Below, piece after piece: positions 11,438-22,054 of a DNA stretch of 64,000 nt; positions within the stretch are counted from its first letter, which is position 1; every line of letters begins with the position of its first letter. The position numbers were made by a program, and so were the translations under genes. The notes beneath the pieces are model-generated. The model was given only the letters and a program-made list of their open reading frames with translations. It was not told where the DNA came from and searched no databases. This DNA is from Dysidea avara (Eukaryota > Porifera > Demospongiae > Dictyoceratida > Dysideidae). The DNA is taken from contig NC_089273.1 in NCBI RefSeq assembly GCF_963678975.1, positions 6,944,614 through 7,008,613 of the forward strand, written 5' to 3'.

Positions 11438-13924
11438 TCAGTGGTAGGCTGAAATGGCAGGAGTAAATTCTTCAGCAGTGATTACAGAAGCATGACGTTG
11501 AATGTCTGGTGAGGACTGCCATGTTGGCCAAAGGGTGTCTCTTGTAAGCCATGATGGGCCAGATGACCAAAGTGTAGACGACTTCAGTACGTGTGAACTC
11601 AGTCCCCTGGTCAGAAGGTCAGCCGGATTGTCATCAGTTGGGCAGTATCTCCACGGTGTATTGCTAGTAAGATCCTTAATCTCAATGACACGGTGAGAAA
11701 CGAAGGAGGGAAGCTTCTTATTACTTTGAATCCAGTAGAGGACGATCTGACTGTCTGACCAAAGGTGTAGTGGTATGGCCTGTAATGAAAAGGAGTTAAC
11801 AATAAACTTGCTTACCCTGCTAGCAAGTACAGCAGCCATCAGCTCCAATCTTGGTAAAGTCAAGGTCTTTACTGGTGTTATTCGGGACTTGGCAATAATG
11901 AAGTTTACTTTGTCTCCAGCTGTGAGGTAAGCCACGGTTCCGTAAGCTTTCAAACTGGCATCAGCAAAAACATGTAGTTGTAGACTTGCATCAGAATTGT
12001 TAGTAGCAGAATAATGTCTCAGCATGGAAACAGTGGTAGCATCTTCAATTTCATGGGCTATGGTAAACCATTCATCCTTAAGGCTGTTCTCCAGTGGGTC
12101 ATCCCAACTGATCTTGTGTTGCCAGAGTTTCTTAAGGAACAGTTTAGCCTGGACTGTGACTGGAGCCAGGTAACCTAAGGGATCAAACACTCTTGATGAT
12201 TGCTGGAGTACCTGACGCTTTGTGACTACAATACTAGTGTGGTTCTGAGGAAGGATCATCTTTGGGATAAAGTGAAGCTTATCAGTAATGGTGTCCCACT
12301 GCAAGCCAAGTACATTGACTAAGGTAGTGCTATCAGCCACGTTCTCCTGTTGTGCTAGGGTGTTGAGTTGGGTACAATTGGATGCCCAAGCTCGAAGATT
12401 AAATCTTGCCTCAGACATGATGGATCTAGATTCACGATAAAACTCAGTGGCTTGCTGTGGTGTAGTACATCCTGTGATTATGTTATCAACATAAAGATTT
12501 CTTAACATGTTAGCTGCTGTTAGAGTGTGTGACTGTTGTAGGTGGTGAAACAGTACAGCATGTAACATAAATGGTGAACTGGTTGCACCAAACAATACTA
12601 CTTTGAAACGGTACACCTTGAATTCACTGTTGGGGTTGGTTACATCTGACAGCCATAGGAATCTTGTGAAGTCCCTGTCATGGGGGTGGAGCTGGACATG
12701 AAGGAAGGCCTTCTCAATGTCTGTTGAGATACCAAAACTGTGACCTCTGAACCTAAGGAGGACAGAACACATGTCAGTAAGAAACGGTGGGCCAACCTCT
12801 AAACAATCATTTAAGCTTGGTGAGTCCTTGGATTCATGACAGCTGCAGTCGTAAACGATTCTTATTGGCGTTGTAGTTGAGTCCTTACTGACTGCATGAT
12901 GTGGTATGTAGTGACAATTCTTGGTGAACGTTGGTGTTGGTACTTGTTCAATAAAATCTCGTTGTTCTTGTTCATTCAAGATGCTGTCATAAACATGTAA
13001 TAGTTTAGGAGTTTGCACTAACTTATTAACTAGGGAGCGTGTTCTTTTCTCACATATAGATCTGTTACTTGGTAAGGTAGGATGATTTTCCTTCCACGGA
13101 AATCTTGCAGTATAGGATCCATCATCATTTCTCAAAATACAAGAGTCAATGTAGGACTGTACGGGTTCATTGTCAGTGTTACAGGAAGGTGATGTACCAG
13201 ATGCCTCAATAGCCCAGAACCTTTGCAAGTCATATTCGTTGGTCTGTAGAGCAGCAATGTGGAGAGCACTTGTGGTTATGTCAACAGATTGTGGGAGTGG
13301 CCCTGAAAGTACATATCCTAATTTCGATTTCATGGCTGTGGGTCCATTTCCTCGGATGATGTGATCTTCAATGACGTCCCAGTATTGATCTGCTCCAATG
13401 AGCAATGACAGCTCAAATTCTTTCTCAGAGGTGACTGGGTGGGCAAGTGTGAGTCCTTGTAGGTATGGTAACTGGGTAAGTTGCGATTGAACAGTGTTCT
13501 GGAGAGGGGCAGCAATAGTTGGTACAATCAGAACAGATAATGGTAGCTTGATGCCAGTCTTAGTTTCAAGATAGATCTTTGCTACTTCCAAATGTTGAGG
13601 TGATGGTGTCTGTGACGCAAATGCTGATAGATAAATCATCTCTTTCTTGAGTGGCTGTAACTGTAACTGTAAAGTGTTCGCCAGAGACTGTGACATGAAA
13701 GATCGTTGTGAGCCTTCGTCAAATAAAACATTTGCTTCAGCACGATAATTAGAACTGGAAACAGTGGCAACAGCAGTTTTGAGTAAACATAAATTTCTGT
13801 TGTTAGAGTGAAGAATTGTCTCTTGTGAGGTAGAGGAAATGGTGGTAACTGCAGTGTTTGGCAAAGCTGGATTCTGTGTAGTAGTCTCAGTGGTAGGAGG
13901 TGGTACTACAGTTGGTGGTGGTTG
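11438..13924 (-). CDS. BEL/Pao protease, reverse transcriptase and RNase H
   Basis: The frame is open from just after the gag TGA; 20 codons precede the TTG at 13,864, and residues are counted from there. An aspartic protease (A17/DUF1758-like) has its catalytic motif at 49-51 as DEG rather than DSG/DTG, a form that I recall from other Pao elements. The reverse transcriptase has STDIEKAF (Asp382) and YVDN at 458-461, the Pao variant of YXDD. RNase H has Asp635 (VFADAS), Glu674 and Asp704 (WSDSQ). It is in the same frame as gag, so readthrough of one stop would give Gag-Pol. The frame is lost after RNase H at 11,438. Confidence 0.92.
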   Translation of the reverse strand, partial: QPPPTVVPPPTTETTTQNPALPNTAVTTISSTSQETILHSNNRNLCLLKTAVATVSSSNYRAEANVLFDEGSQRSFMSQSLANTLQLQLQPLKKEMIYLSAFASQTPSPQHLEVAKIYLETKTGIKLPLSVLIVPTIAAPLQNTVQSQLTQLPYLQGLTLAHPVTSEKEFELSLLIGADQYWDVIEDHIIRGNGPTAMKSKLGYVLSGPLPQSVDITTSALHIAALQTNEYDLQRFWAIEASGTSPSCNTDNEPVQSYIDSCILRNDDGSYTARFPWKENHPTLPSNRSICEKRTRSLVNKLVQTPKLLHVYDSILNEQEQRDFIEQVPTPTFTKNCHYIPHHAVSKDSTTTPIRIVYDCSCHESKDSPSLNDCLEVGPPFLTDMCSVLLRFRGHSFGISTDIEKAFLHVQLHPHDRDFTRFLWLSDVTNPNSEFKVYRFKVVLFGATSSPFMLHAVLFHHLQQSHTLTAANMLRNLYVDNIITGCTTPQQATEFYRESRSIMSEARFNLRAWASNCTQLNTLAQQENVADSTTLVNVLGLQWDTITDKLHFIPKMILPQNHTSIVVTKRQVLQQSSRVFDPLGYLAPVTVQAKLFLKKLWQHKISWDDPLENSLKDEWFTIAHEIEDATTVSMLRHYSATNNSDASLQLHVFADASLKAYGTVAYLTAGDKVNFIIAKSRITPVKTLTLPRLELMAAVLASRVSKFIVNSFSLQAIPLHLWSDSQIVLYWIQSNKKLPSFVSHRVIEIKDLTSNTPWRYCPTDDNPADLLTRGLSSHVLKSSTLWSSGPSWLTRDTLWPTWQSSPDIQRHASVITAEEFTPAISAYH

Positions 13925-15283
13925 TCATTGCTTGGAACTTATCTCACTATCAACAGCTGTGCAAAGACTTGTGTGGTGCTTACGTTTGCAGTTGCGGCAC
14001 CGGTTCTTTGTTTGGCACTGTGAGCTCTTGTGATGAGCTAGGCAGTTAAAGCACAGTTGTTGTTGTTTGACTATCTCCAAATGTTTCTTAGGGTCAGTAA
14101 TAGCTACACAATTGGATGGAGGGTGAGAACCAGAACAATAAACACATGGATACTTCCTCTTGATCTCTGGGTTACTAGTGTTATGGGCGTTAGCAAGGAA
14201 TGAAGCAGTAGGATGCTTGTGGGAGGTAGATGTAGTGGTTTCTAGAATACGAATTTCCACAAGTAGTGCACATTGTAGCTCACCAAGTGTCCATTCTTCA
14301 CTTCGCCGCTCTCTGGCTAGGTTTCTCTTAATCTCAGTAGGCAGTTTTCCAAGAGTGATGGGCACAAGTAAATCGCCGTAGGAGTCACTGTTCTTTCCAA
14401 GTGCAGTAAGGCTTCTGGTGTGGCTCTCAATAGAATCGTGAAACTGTTGCAGGCTAGTGAGAGAGTTGCTAGGGCTTGGTAGGTCGATGAGTGCCTGCAT
14501 ATGAGCATTGACCAACTTGTGAGGTTGAGCAAATCGACTACGAAGCAGTTCAACTGATGGTAAATAATTGTTATTGGTGAGAGGAAAACCTGATATCACT
14601 CTGGCCGCATCCCCTTGTAATTGAGCTCTGAGATAATTCAGTTTCTGTACTTTGCTTAATACAGGGTTTGAGTTGATGGCCGCATCAAAACTGTCCCAAA
14701 ATGGTTGCCACATTAGGGGGTCTCCGGTAAACATTGGAATGTTAAGCTTAGGTAAACGACTCACATTGTATCCAGAGACTGGGTTCTGTGGGGGTGTTGA
14801 GGCTGTTGAATCAGTGGGTGGCTGTTGTGAAGTGTCTTCTATGCGAGTTAGGTCTCCTTGTTTAGTGACAGACTGTAAACTAGTGTTTGTAGGTTGAGGG
14901 GTGACTGGTGGTATTGAGGTCGTCGGAACATCTGTAACTGCAGGCGGTACTGGTTTTGAGGGACGAGTTGTGTGAGAGCGAAGTAGAAACTGAAGTTGAG
15001 CAATCTTTTTGACGATATTGGTTTGAATTTCTTCACACTCGTAGATATCTGTCTCTAATTCTTCTTCTTGTTCAATCAGCACTGTTATTTTTCCATCGAG
15101 GTTCATCAAAATTTCTTTCCTGCGTTGTAAACCTTGCAACGTGGTGGTCAAAGTGATCGCTTGAAGGTCTGTTAGTAGCTCACTACTGCCCTTCTCTAGT
15201 ACTTCTGTGACGCTTGTGAGAGTCTTCGTAAGATGTGATTGGTGTGCGCGACGAGAGGCGCGAAGCTTCTTGAGTTCCTCCAT
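13925..15283 (-). CDS. BEL/Pao Gag
   Basis: The structural protein that packages the element RNA. The ATG at 15,283 (MEELKKLRASRR) is preferred to the upstream GTG of the open frame. The first ~110 residues are a charged helical, probably coiled-coil region. A Pro/Thr/Ser linker follows, then a DUF1759-type capsid region (RLPKLNIPMFTGDPLMWQPF...), then three zinc knuckles of form C-x2-C-x3-H-x4-C near the C-terminus. It ends at TGA 13,925-13,927, and pol continues in the same frame. Confidence 0.9.
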   Translation of the reverse strand: MEELKKLRASRRAHQSHLTKTLTSVTEVLEKGSSELLTDLQAITLTTTLQGLQRRKEILMNLDGKITVLIEQEEELETDIYECEEIQTNIVKKIAQLQFLLRSHTTRPSKPVPPAVTDVPTTSIPPVTPQPTNTSLQSVTKQGDLTRIEDTSQQPPTDSTASTPPQNPVSGYNVSRLPKLNIPMFTGDPLMWQPFWDSFDAAINSNPVLSKVQKLNYLRAQLQGDAARVISGFPLTNNNYLPSVELLRSRFAQPHKLVNAHMQALIDLPSPSNSLTSLQQFHDSIESHTRSLTALGKNSDSYGDLLVPITLGKLPTEIKRNLARERRSEEWTLGELQCALLVEIRILETTTSTSHKHPTASFLANAHNTSNPEIKRKYPCVYCSGSHPPSNCVAITDPKKHLEIVKQQQLCFNCLAHHKSSQCQTKNRCRNCKRKHHTSLCTAVDSEISSKQ

Positions 15284-15306
15284 GAACAAACTGTTGAACA
15301 CGTAGC

Positions 15307-15324
15307 GGACTGGTCACAGCACCA
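15307..15324 (-). other. Primer-binding site of the BEL/Pao element
   Basis: Next to the 5' LTR, with five bases between, the plus strand reads GGACTGGTCACAGCACCA. This looks like the 3' end of a tRNA (T-stem half ACTGG, acceptor half TCACAGC, then ACCA). The acceptor half resembles serine tRNAs as I recall them; the identity is uncertain. Confidence 0.65.
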
Positions 15325-15329
15325 AAAAA

Positions 15330-15534
15330 TGTGAGGAAATGTCACGGTAAGAACACTGGTTTGCTCAATACGCGTAGGATTACTCGGGAGGAAGACGATA
15401 CAAATACCACACTACAACTCTTAATGATCACATGTACAAGCGTGGCATAATCACATGATTACAATCTATAAATAACTTACATTACGTATTCTACAATTAC
15501 TACTAATAATAAATGTTACTAGTTCATCTCGACA
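15330..15534 (-). repeat. 5' LTR of the BEL/Pao element
   Basis: 205 bp, TG...CA, about 99% identical to the LTR at 9,546. It is flanked outside by ACTAT (15,535-15,539), the right target-site duplication. Confidence 0.93.
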
Positions 15535-15539
15535 ACTAT

Positions 15540-16225
15540 TACATGTCACATGATAAGGTGGTAGTTATATTGTATGTGACAGCTTAAGGCTGTGGACACA
15601 AAGTAATATAATATGTAATATTATTATAGTTACTTTATTTAATGGGTAATATGTAACTGTAATTAAATAGTTTTAGCTACAAGAGTAATAGTAAAACAAA
15701 AAAGTAGTGAGTTATTTTTAAAAAGTAATTTCCCCAACACTAGTTATAAGTACCAATAAACCATAAAGTCAAACAGATGAAACTGTAAAATTGCACTAGA
15801 AGTAGCTAAAACAAAATAATGGGTCTGTAATAATTTTGCAACTATTATAGCTAATTACTGATTCACGATTAGATATTACTACAGTATAGAACTAGTACAT
15901 GCCGGAATTCTTTTGCTTTCTTACTGTAGCCAGATTTCCAGAATCGACCTACGAGATTTTAAACTTGCTGCTGACCCCTTGACTGATTCTGAAGCTACGT
16001 TGCAACAACAATTTATTACTGTAGCAATGTGTAGTCAGCATTGCTACATACAGCTATGTTTGTATTAGCTAGTTACAACAATAATATTATAATTTAAGCA
16101 TAGTCACATAGCGATTTAGTATGCTATACATTAGACCCAATAGTAGGAGTACAATTAATCCCAAATCGCATGGTTTGTTTCTGTAATTGCACTGTAGAGA
16201 AGCCAATGAAATAACAGAGTTACAC
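15540..16225. other. Intron 1 sequence, AT-rich, no gene recognised
   Basis: There are no frames with domain content and no clear element ends. Confidence 0.35.
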
Positions 16226-16228
16226 ATG

Positions 16229-16425
16229 TCTTTTAAGTGCAACAAGAAAGTGATATGATGAATAGCCAATCAAAAAGCTGTCAATAGAAGCCTTTTAAGT
16301 GCAACAAATGTTGATATATTTAAAGTAGCCAATCGGAATGGCTGACATGTGAATCATTTTAAGTGCAACAATAAATGATAATAATAAATCAATCAGATTA
16401 AGAAGCCTTTTAAGTGTTGGAAGAA
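16229..16425. repeat. Short tandem repeat of ~51-64-bp units
   Basis: The block TTTTAAGTGCAAC (last copy altered) recurs at 16,231, 16,293, 16,357 and 16,408. It is interspersed with AGCCAATCRRAA-type boxes between copies. Four diverged units, non-coding. Confidence 0.65.
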
Positions 16426-16810
16426 TAATGCAATTGCCTGTTAGAAGACACGAAACTGGATAGATGTGTATTGCAAACCATGAAGGGTGATCACTACATG
16501 ATTAGTAGACAATAAAACACATTTTCATCCAATTATGGATTGACTGTAGTCGTAACCGCTAAAATTGCACTCGGCTTTGCTCTTGAAATTTTAACTGATA
16601 CTCGTACAATTATTCCCTAATTGCACTCAAATGTGTGTGATAACCTGTACTATTCATTTTTGATTAGACAATGTGTCCTTTAATCTAATCAATATGTTAA
16701 ACCACCATTAATTTTAGTGATTGTCTGATTTCATCAGAATTTCTCAGATATGGTGTGTTGGCAGGTGGATCACTTTACCATTATCCAATATCCCTAGATA
16801 TATATTTGCA

Positions 16811-17035
16811 CAAAACAGCCAAGCTGTGAAAAAATTGTGCAACTTAAAAATACTGGTGAAAAAAGTTGTGAAATCAAAGGTGGCAGCCAAGAAATGGCTG
16901 CAATGATGTTAATTCAAATAATTTTAACAATGCACAACACAATTTAGCATTAACATCATTGCAGCCATTTCTTGTCTGCTGCCTTAGATTTCACAACTTT
17001 TTCACTTAGGAATTTTAAAGTCGCACCACTGTAAA
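16811..17035. mobile_element. Foldback element C, old diverged copy
   Basis: The inverted-repeat arms match the elements at 40,291 and 44,542 (AACAGCCAAGCTGT, GTGGCAGCCAAGAAATGGCT and complements). Many substitutions are present, so it is older than those two. Confidence 0.65.
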
Positions 17036-18990
17036 ATTCTGCAAACTTCATTGTCAGAGCTTGCACTGTGAAAATATTCAGTTTGATAATGACTTCATTG
17101 TACTCTACAATGCTGCTACTGGTTACAGCAGCATGAGCACAGAAACTTAATTATTATCAAATGTCTTTACCCCATTATACTCTAGCCTAAAGAATGATTT
17201 AACGAAATAACCACAAATTTAGTTTTAATTTACCCAACCAGCTACAAAGTGAATGTGTTCAGTAAGTTACTTTACAATGTATGACAGGAAACTTTGACAA
17301 AAGAAACAGTTTATGAAGCAACAAACTCATCAAATATTAATTTGTTAGACATCCAAAAGTACTGTACCTTTAAAAGTACATGTTCATATCTATGATTACT
17401 GATTACTTGAATAATTTTAGCATTTAATTCGTCAAAGTTGATGGGTATAGATTCAGCAAATTTTCTTCCATCAAGTTTAGTAACATGTTTTTTAACTCCC
17501 TGCTACACAAGTTTTCACTAGCCCTTTTTATGGGTCCCTAGTGGGATAATGACTAATAAAATTCCTTGCATGGTAATATACAGTGCTCGGTAATATCATA
17601 TAATGGTAATGATTCGCAGAACAAAATATTAGCAAATAATCTACTACTTCTCCATTAGCGAGAATAGGTCGCAATTTATTACATAAAGTAATTTAATAAT
17701 TGGGTGTACGCCGCAATGGATTAATCATGTATAGGACGCTCGACTATATGGCTAAACTCTGACATGTTGCATACGTGTACTAGTAACCATGCATGATCGC
17801 TGCTTTGCTGGAGAAGTAGCTCGAGAAGTAGGCATTTACGATAATGAGCGCGGATGATAGGCTCACCTATAGCCTTAGGGGCGGCACTAAAACCAAGGCT
17901 AAGACATGCCATTTCAATACAGTGAATCATTGGGCTGCAATTATAATTGCCCCATTTCTCTTGCATGAGTACATATAGCACTGATTTTTTCACTGTCGCT
18001 GAAGTTTGCATCGCTGTTCGAATTTGAATCACATGGTCTTGCACCTCACTGGCTATACCGTCATGCATATATAGCAGTTTAGCGAGTAACAAGGCGAGTA
18101 GCTACCCGCTTATGCACTGGTTATATGAATGCTGCATCAACTGATCTGTGAAATAAGTTTTTTTAATTGTAGGAAAAGTTTTGCAAGAAAACATTCGCGG
18201 TTGCATCTAAAATTGCAAAAATTCACGATTTTTTCTTTGCGAATCATTCCTGCTATAATTATGGTATTAACATTAATACTGTAGTCGAATAAAAATACTA
18301 TAATTATTAGGTCACTTTGTTGTGATGGTGACATCTCTTCTTCAGCTGCTATCAAGATACCATAATAGTGAACTACAGAATAATGCTTGCACTAACTTCT
18401 TACTTCCAGCATAATTGAGGTTATATACCTGACTAAAATTGCTAACATATCATATGATCAATCTTATGACTACCTAACTACATCTGCCTGCTGTAATGTA
18501 GGTAGGTATATAGCTATAATTATAATAGAAGTAGACAGCAGTTCACTTAAATCAGACAAATGACATCACTTTTAATAATATTAAGCTTAATTCTGGAATC
18601 ACTCTATTACAGTTTTGATTATTAGATGTAACACAGCAGACCATTTTACTGTACAACATAAGGCAACTGACACCATAATAGTTTTAGTGACAATAAAGCT
18701 TCTGGAACCACTCTATTATTTTATCTGAATACCACTGGGACCTCTAATGAAGAAAATATGTAAGAGTACTGCAGACTTGTAAATTACTACATCATTAAAT
18801 TTTGTGCAGAGTTGTCTTGGGTGAAATAGAGCTATTTTGGGAGTTATTTAGGCAATAAGTAGTGAAGTCATTAAATGATCTCTAACCATTAACAAGCAAT
18901 ATAATTATTGCTTCAACCTATTTTTTCATTATCCTTTGTAGTATTTACGGTACCAAATAAGGTTGAAAATATGAGCAGTTGGATGTATCA
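17036..18990. other. Intron 1 sequence with one unassigned antisense ORF
   Basis: This is mostly AT-rich. A 123-codon minus-strand frame at 17,721-18,092 is longer than chance would often give and lies in a locally GC-richer patch. It shows no domain, signal peptide or clear splice sites, and I do not call it a gene. Sequence near 17,400-17,500 shares the AATTCGTCAAA motif with the end of the window. Confidence 0.35.
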
Positions 18991-18997
18991 CAAGTGC

Positions 18998-19360
18998 TCA
19001 CAAAGGGGGTGGATGGTAGGGGTGGGATAAAGAGGTAGACAATTGAAGTACGTACAGACATGGAATTACAGGGCTGTGTTGGCTCCTTATGGGGCTGATA
19101 TGCAGCAAAATCAACACAAAAAATGCCTGGTCAACTATATCAGGCCATCCACCAGTACAACACTGGTTTCTTGTCAAGCCAGGTCCTTCACAAGGCCAGA
19201 AACCGTCATTTGAGCTCGCCACACAACCTAGAAAAACATCTCTTAAAACTAGCATCAAGGATAGTTTGAGCAATGCTGAGAGTCAAAACCAATAGTACTG
19301 TATGGTAGTGCAGCTATCCATTGGTGGTGTTACTGTAGTTTGATTTTGCCTGATGTGCGA
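18998..19360. repeat. Dispersed repeat, family E
   Basis: The block with GGCTGATATGCAGCA, the stretch CACTGGTTTCTTGTCAAG and CTGAGAGTCAAAACCAATAG recurs at 34,975-35,270, 59,440-59,715 and, in part or reversed, 28,190-28,290 and 28,750-28,960. No protein is conserved among the copies. Confidence 0.6.
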
Positions 19361-19799
19361 TTTGGACTGGTTTGGAAAATCTAACAAATAGTTGTTACTA
19401 CTGTATAAATGCATTTGGTGACTACAGGAAAGCGTAATTATGATAGAGATATTACTTTGTAGCAAATTAGGCTTTCCTGAGAATACAATGTGCCATATGG
19501 GGGCTGCTGTGTGGAAGCAATCATATTACCAAAAACAAGCTTATGGCTGACTTTGGGGGTTGTTTTTACATTTCTACACAGACACAATGGTGATTATTGA
19601 AGACTCTTTAATATATTGTAATGCATGATGTACTTCAATATTAATTTTGGTAATATTTTCTAATAAAGTGCACATTTTGAAAACTTCTAATACAACATAC
19701 ATACAGTGTTCTAGAACAATCTAGTACTTCTATTGGTAGATCTATAAAATTGCAAACATTTACTTATTAGCAGAATTAAACTATACAGAATTTTTTATT

Positions 19800-19915
19800 T
19801 ATAAAGCAGAGGTGATCAGCCAAGATAGCAGTGGTTAAGGATGTGAGTGTTAGGGATGGATGTCCCTGGTTCAAAGTATGGTAAGTTTTTGTGCACTTTT
19901 TTATCCCATTGTGAC
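19800..19915 (+). mobile_element. Probable tRNA-derived SINE
   Basis: TAGCAGTGGTTAAGG resembles a polymerase III A box. GGTTCAAAG 37 bases later resembles a B box, at tRNA-like spacing. No complete cloverleaf can be folded by eye. Confidence 0.4.
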
Positions 19916-21632
19916 TGTTCTTTTGATCACATGATTTTACTTGTTTGGTTTTTGCTATAAAGCTTTGTAACTGTAATTCTATTGCTATTCAAAGTAACAA
20001 AAGACACTGCTAAGATGATGAGCCTATGTACACACCAATTTTCAAGTTATTCCCATACTTGGTTTATCCTGTAGTCGTGACAAAAGTTTGATCTTTTTTA
20101 CGTGAATAAACACTCATAGCTAATTCCTTGGATATCCTTCAGATTGACAGCAAACTTCATATGTGAATTCACCTTTATATGTTCTTCAATTATGCCAAAG
20201 ATCAAGGTAATTGAAGTACTATTTCAAAGCATGCAAAAATAAATTGAAGCCCTGTACATCATAAGAAGAAAAAAATAAATTGAAACTCTGAATGCCCATA
20301 TCTTGCAAATGACTGTTGCGAATTTAAACAAATTTGCTGTGTGGCCTACCCTACCTGGCAGACAGATAAAATAAGTTATCCAATAGGATATTCAAATGAT
20401 GTGTAACAAGTTGAAGTGGATAAGTTACTGTTTGTAGAGTTGATGTGAGAGGAAAAATTGTTACTAGTGTGATCAGAATTGTAGCAGAATTGTTGCTAGT
20501 ATGTTGCTAGTGTGATCTGAGTGCTAATGTTAAGCACCCATGCATATATGGTATACTTGTGCTTGACACCTGTTTGTTAAGAACAAAGTTGAAATTGCTC
20601 ATGCTATGTATAATGGCAACAAATAGCTGTTAGAACAAACCATAAGGATATCAGTACACTCTATGCCTTGTGAGGTAATGTCTAGCAGATAATACCAACT
20701 GTAAAAATAGCTGTACTCGAGTACCAATTGTACTCAACTATTTGATTGAATACTGGTATCTAAATCACCTGAAAAATGTGGTAGGCATGATATACATAGA
20801 ATGATACACCATGTACTCATCTAGCAGGGACTCATTGTGGTCATTCACAAGCATATGCACTTAACAAACGTACTGTAGCAAATAATCCCTCCAAAAATGA
20901 GCATGTAATAATCAGAATCTACGATAGCTATGGCAGGTAGTAAAAATTATAACATTCAAACTCCTTGAACATACCTTCAGTAGCTACAGAACACATCTAC
21001 TGCAGTTTGTATAAAGTAGTCACTGCTGCCATTTAGTATAATGTGTGTGTGTGTGTGTGTGTGTATTAGTCAGTAGGTTCTTTATCATGGCCTGCAGTGA
21101 TAAAAAATCTGCAATTTATATTTATATTCACAATAGTGTATAGAATTGATTTGACTGCTGACATTATTTCCATTAATATTTTCATCTAATGCTGCTTTTA
21201 TCTATGTCATTTACCTACTTTTCATTACAAGAACTACATTTGTATCTAACATTTAGAAAGAATTCAAATTTTAAAACTGTATACTCTGTAATCTGTAATT
21301 CACCTTTTTCATTGTAAAGGATACGTTTTGCACCCAAAACCTGCATAAAATATTTCTGCACAAAGTTATAAAGCTACAGTATCTTCACCAAGTATCAACA
21401 GGGTGACTTGCTGAATACATCATTGGTGAAAATATTGGCCTTTGACTAATTAAAATTCATTTTATACTACTAGTGCTACATGCACTGTGGTAGAGCACAC
21501 TTGTGTAAAGCAAGTGTTGATAAATAAATGATTATTTTATTTGAAATTTTATGAGTGTTAGATAAAGTAAATTACAGTATATTGTCTTTGTGTAGTTGAG
21601 TACTCGTAGTGGTGAAAATGCGCATTTTACAG
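19916..21632. other. Intron 1 end, AT-rich, no gene recognised
   Basis: A short (GT)n tract lies at 21,043-21,064. Otherwise no features were seen until the acceptor TTTTACAG at 21,625-21,632. Confidence 0.35.
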
Positions 21633-22054
21633 GTGTGAACTATTTGAAAATTCTGACAGTACTTGCTATGGTTTACTACTGGAAGAGTACTATGCTGAAG
21701 ATGCCATATTTATTGGTCGATCTGATTTTGAACTTATCAGAAATATCCTTAATTCATCTGCAAAAGACAGCCCAGTATGCCAGGATTTTTTCAACACAGC
21801 TCTTTGTTTTTTTGAGTTTCCACCATGTGATTTCACTGAAACAAATCAATCTCAGTTACTGCCAATTTGTCATGATAGATGTCCAGAAATACAAGCAGCT
21901 TATGAATACTGTTTTGAGAGATTAGATTTTTCAGCAATAGACTCTGAGACGTATCCTTCCTTAGGTCCCATTATTGAAAATTTTAATTGTTCCAGTTCTG
22001 AGACATACTATGTCAATAGTGATATACCACTAGTTACTTCTGATACATCCTGTA
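21633..22054 (+). CDS. Frizzled-CRD exon, version 2a
   Basis: The exon lies between acceptor TTTTACAG and donor GTAAGT. It has one leading base, 140 codons and one trailing base (phase 2 in, phase 1 out). The encoded domain starts and ends on a cysteine and holds ten cysteines. Their spacing follows the Frizzled cysteine-rich domain: C-x9-C, then C-x8-C-x6-C (QDFFNTAL, FFEFPP), C-x3-C, C-x9-C and two late cysteines. Frizzled CRDs bind Wnt lipids in known receptors; the ligand here is unknown. It is clearly paralogous to the exon at 27,438 (shared LCFFEFP, PEIQAAY/LEIQAAY and ENFNC). Since 2a cannot splice in frame directly into 2b, it is either a mutually exclusive alternative or part of another gene. 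Confidence 0.75.

Larger units (their letters stand above)
9546..15534 (-). mobile_element. BEL/Pao LTR retrotransposon, nearly complete
   Basis: A 5,989-bp element on the minus strand, with 205-bp LTRs, a primer-binding site, gag, protease-RT-RNase H and integrase in order, and a 5-bp target duplication. It lies antisense inside intron 1 of the proposed receptor. The LTRs differ at only two positions that I can find (T/C at 9,559 and G/A near 9,675), so insertion was recent. Nevertheless the coding region is broken: an in-frame TGA separates gag and pol, and two frame changes lie between RNase H and integrase. The gag-pol stop may be programmed. The later breaks look like decay or sequencing error. 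Confidence 0.93.

Noticed and set aside
17721..18092. 123-codon antisense frame
   Set aside because: It has no domain, signal peptide or believable splice sites, and nothing in the window resembles it. Length alone is not enough.
19800..19915. Functional tRNA gene
   Set aside because: A- and B-box-like sequences are present, but no acceptor or anticodon stem pairs properly; a SINE is more likely.
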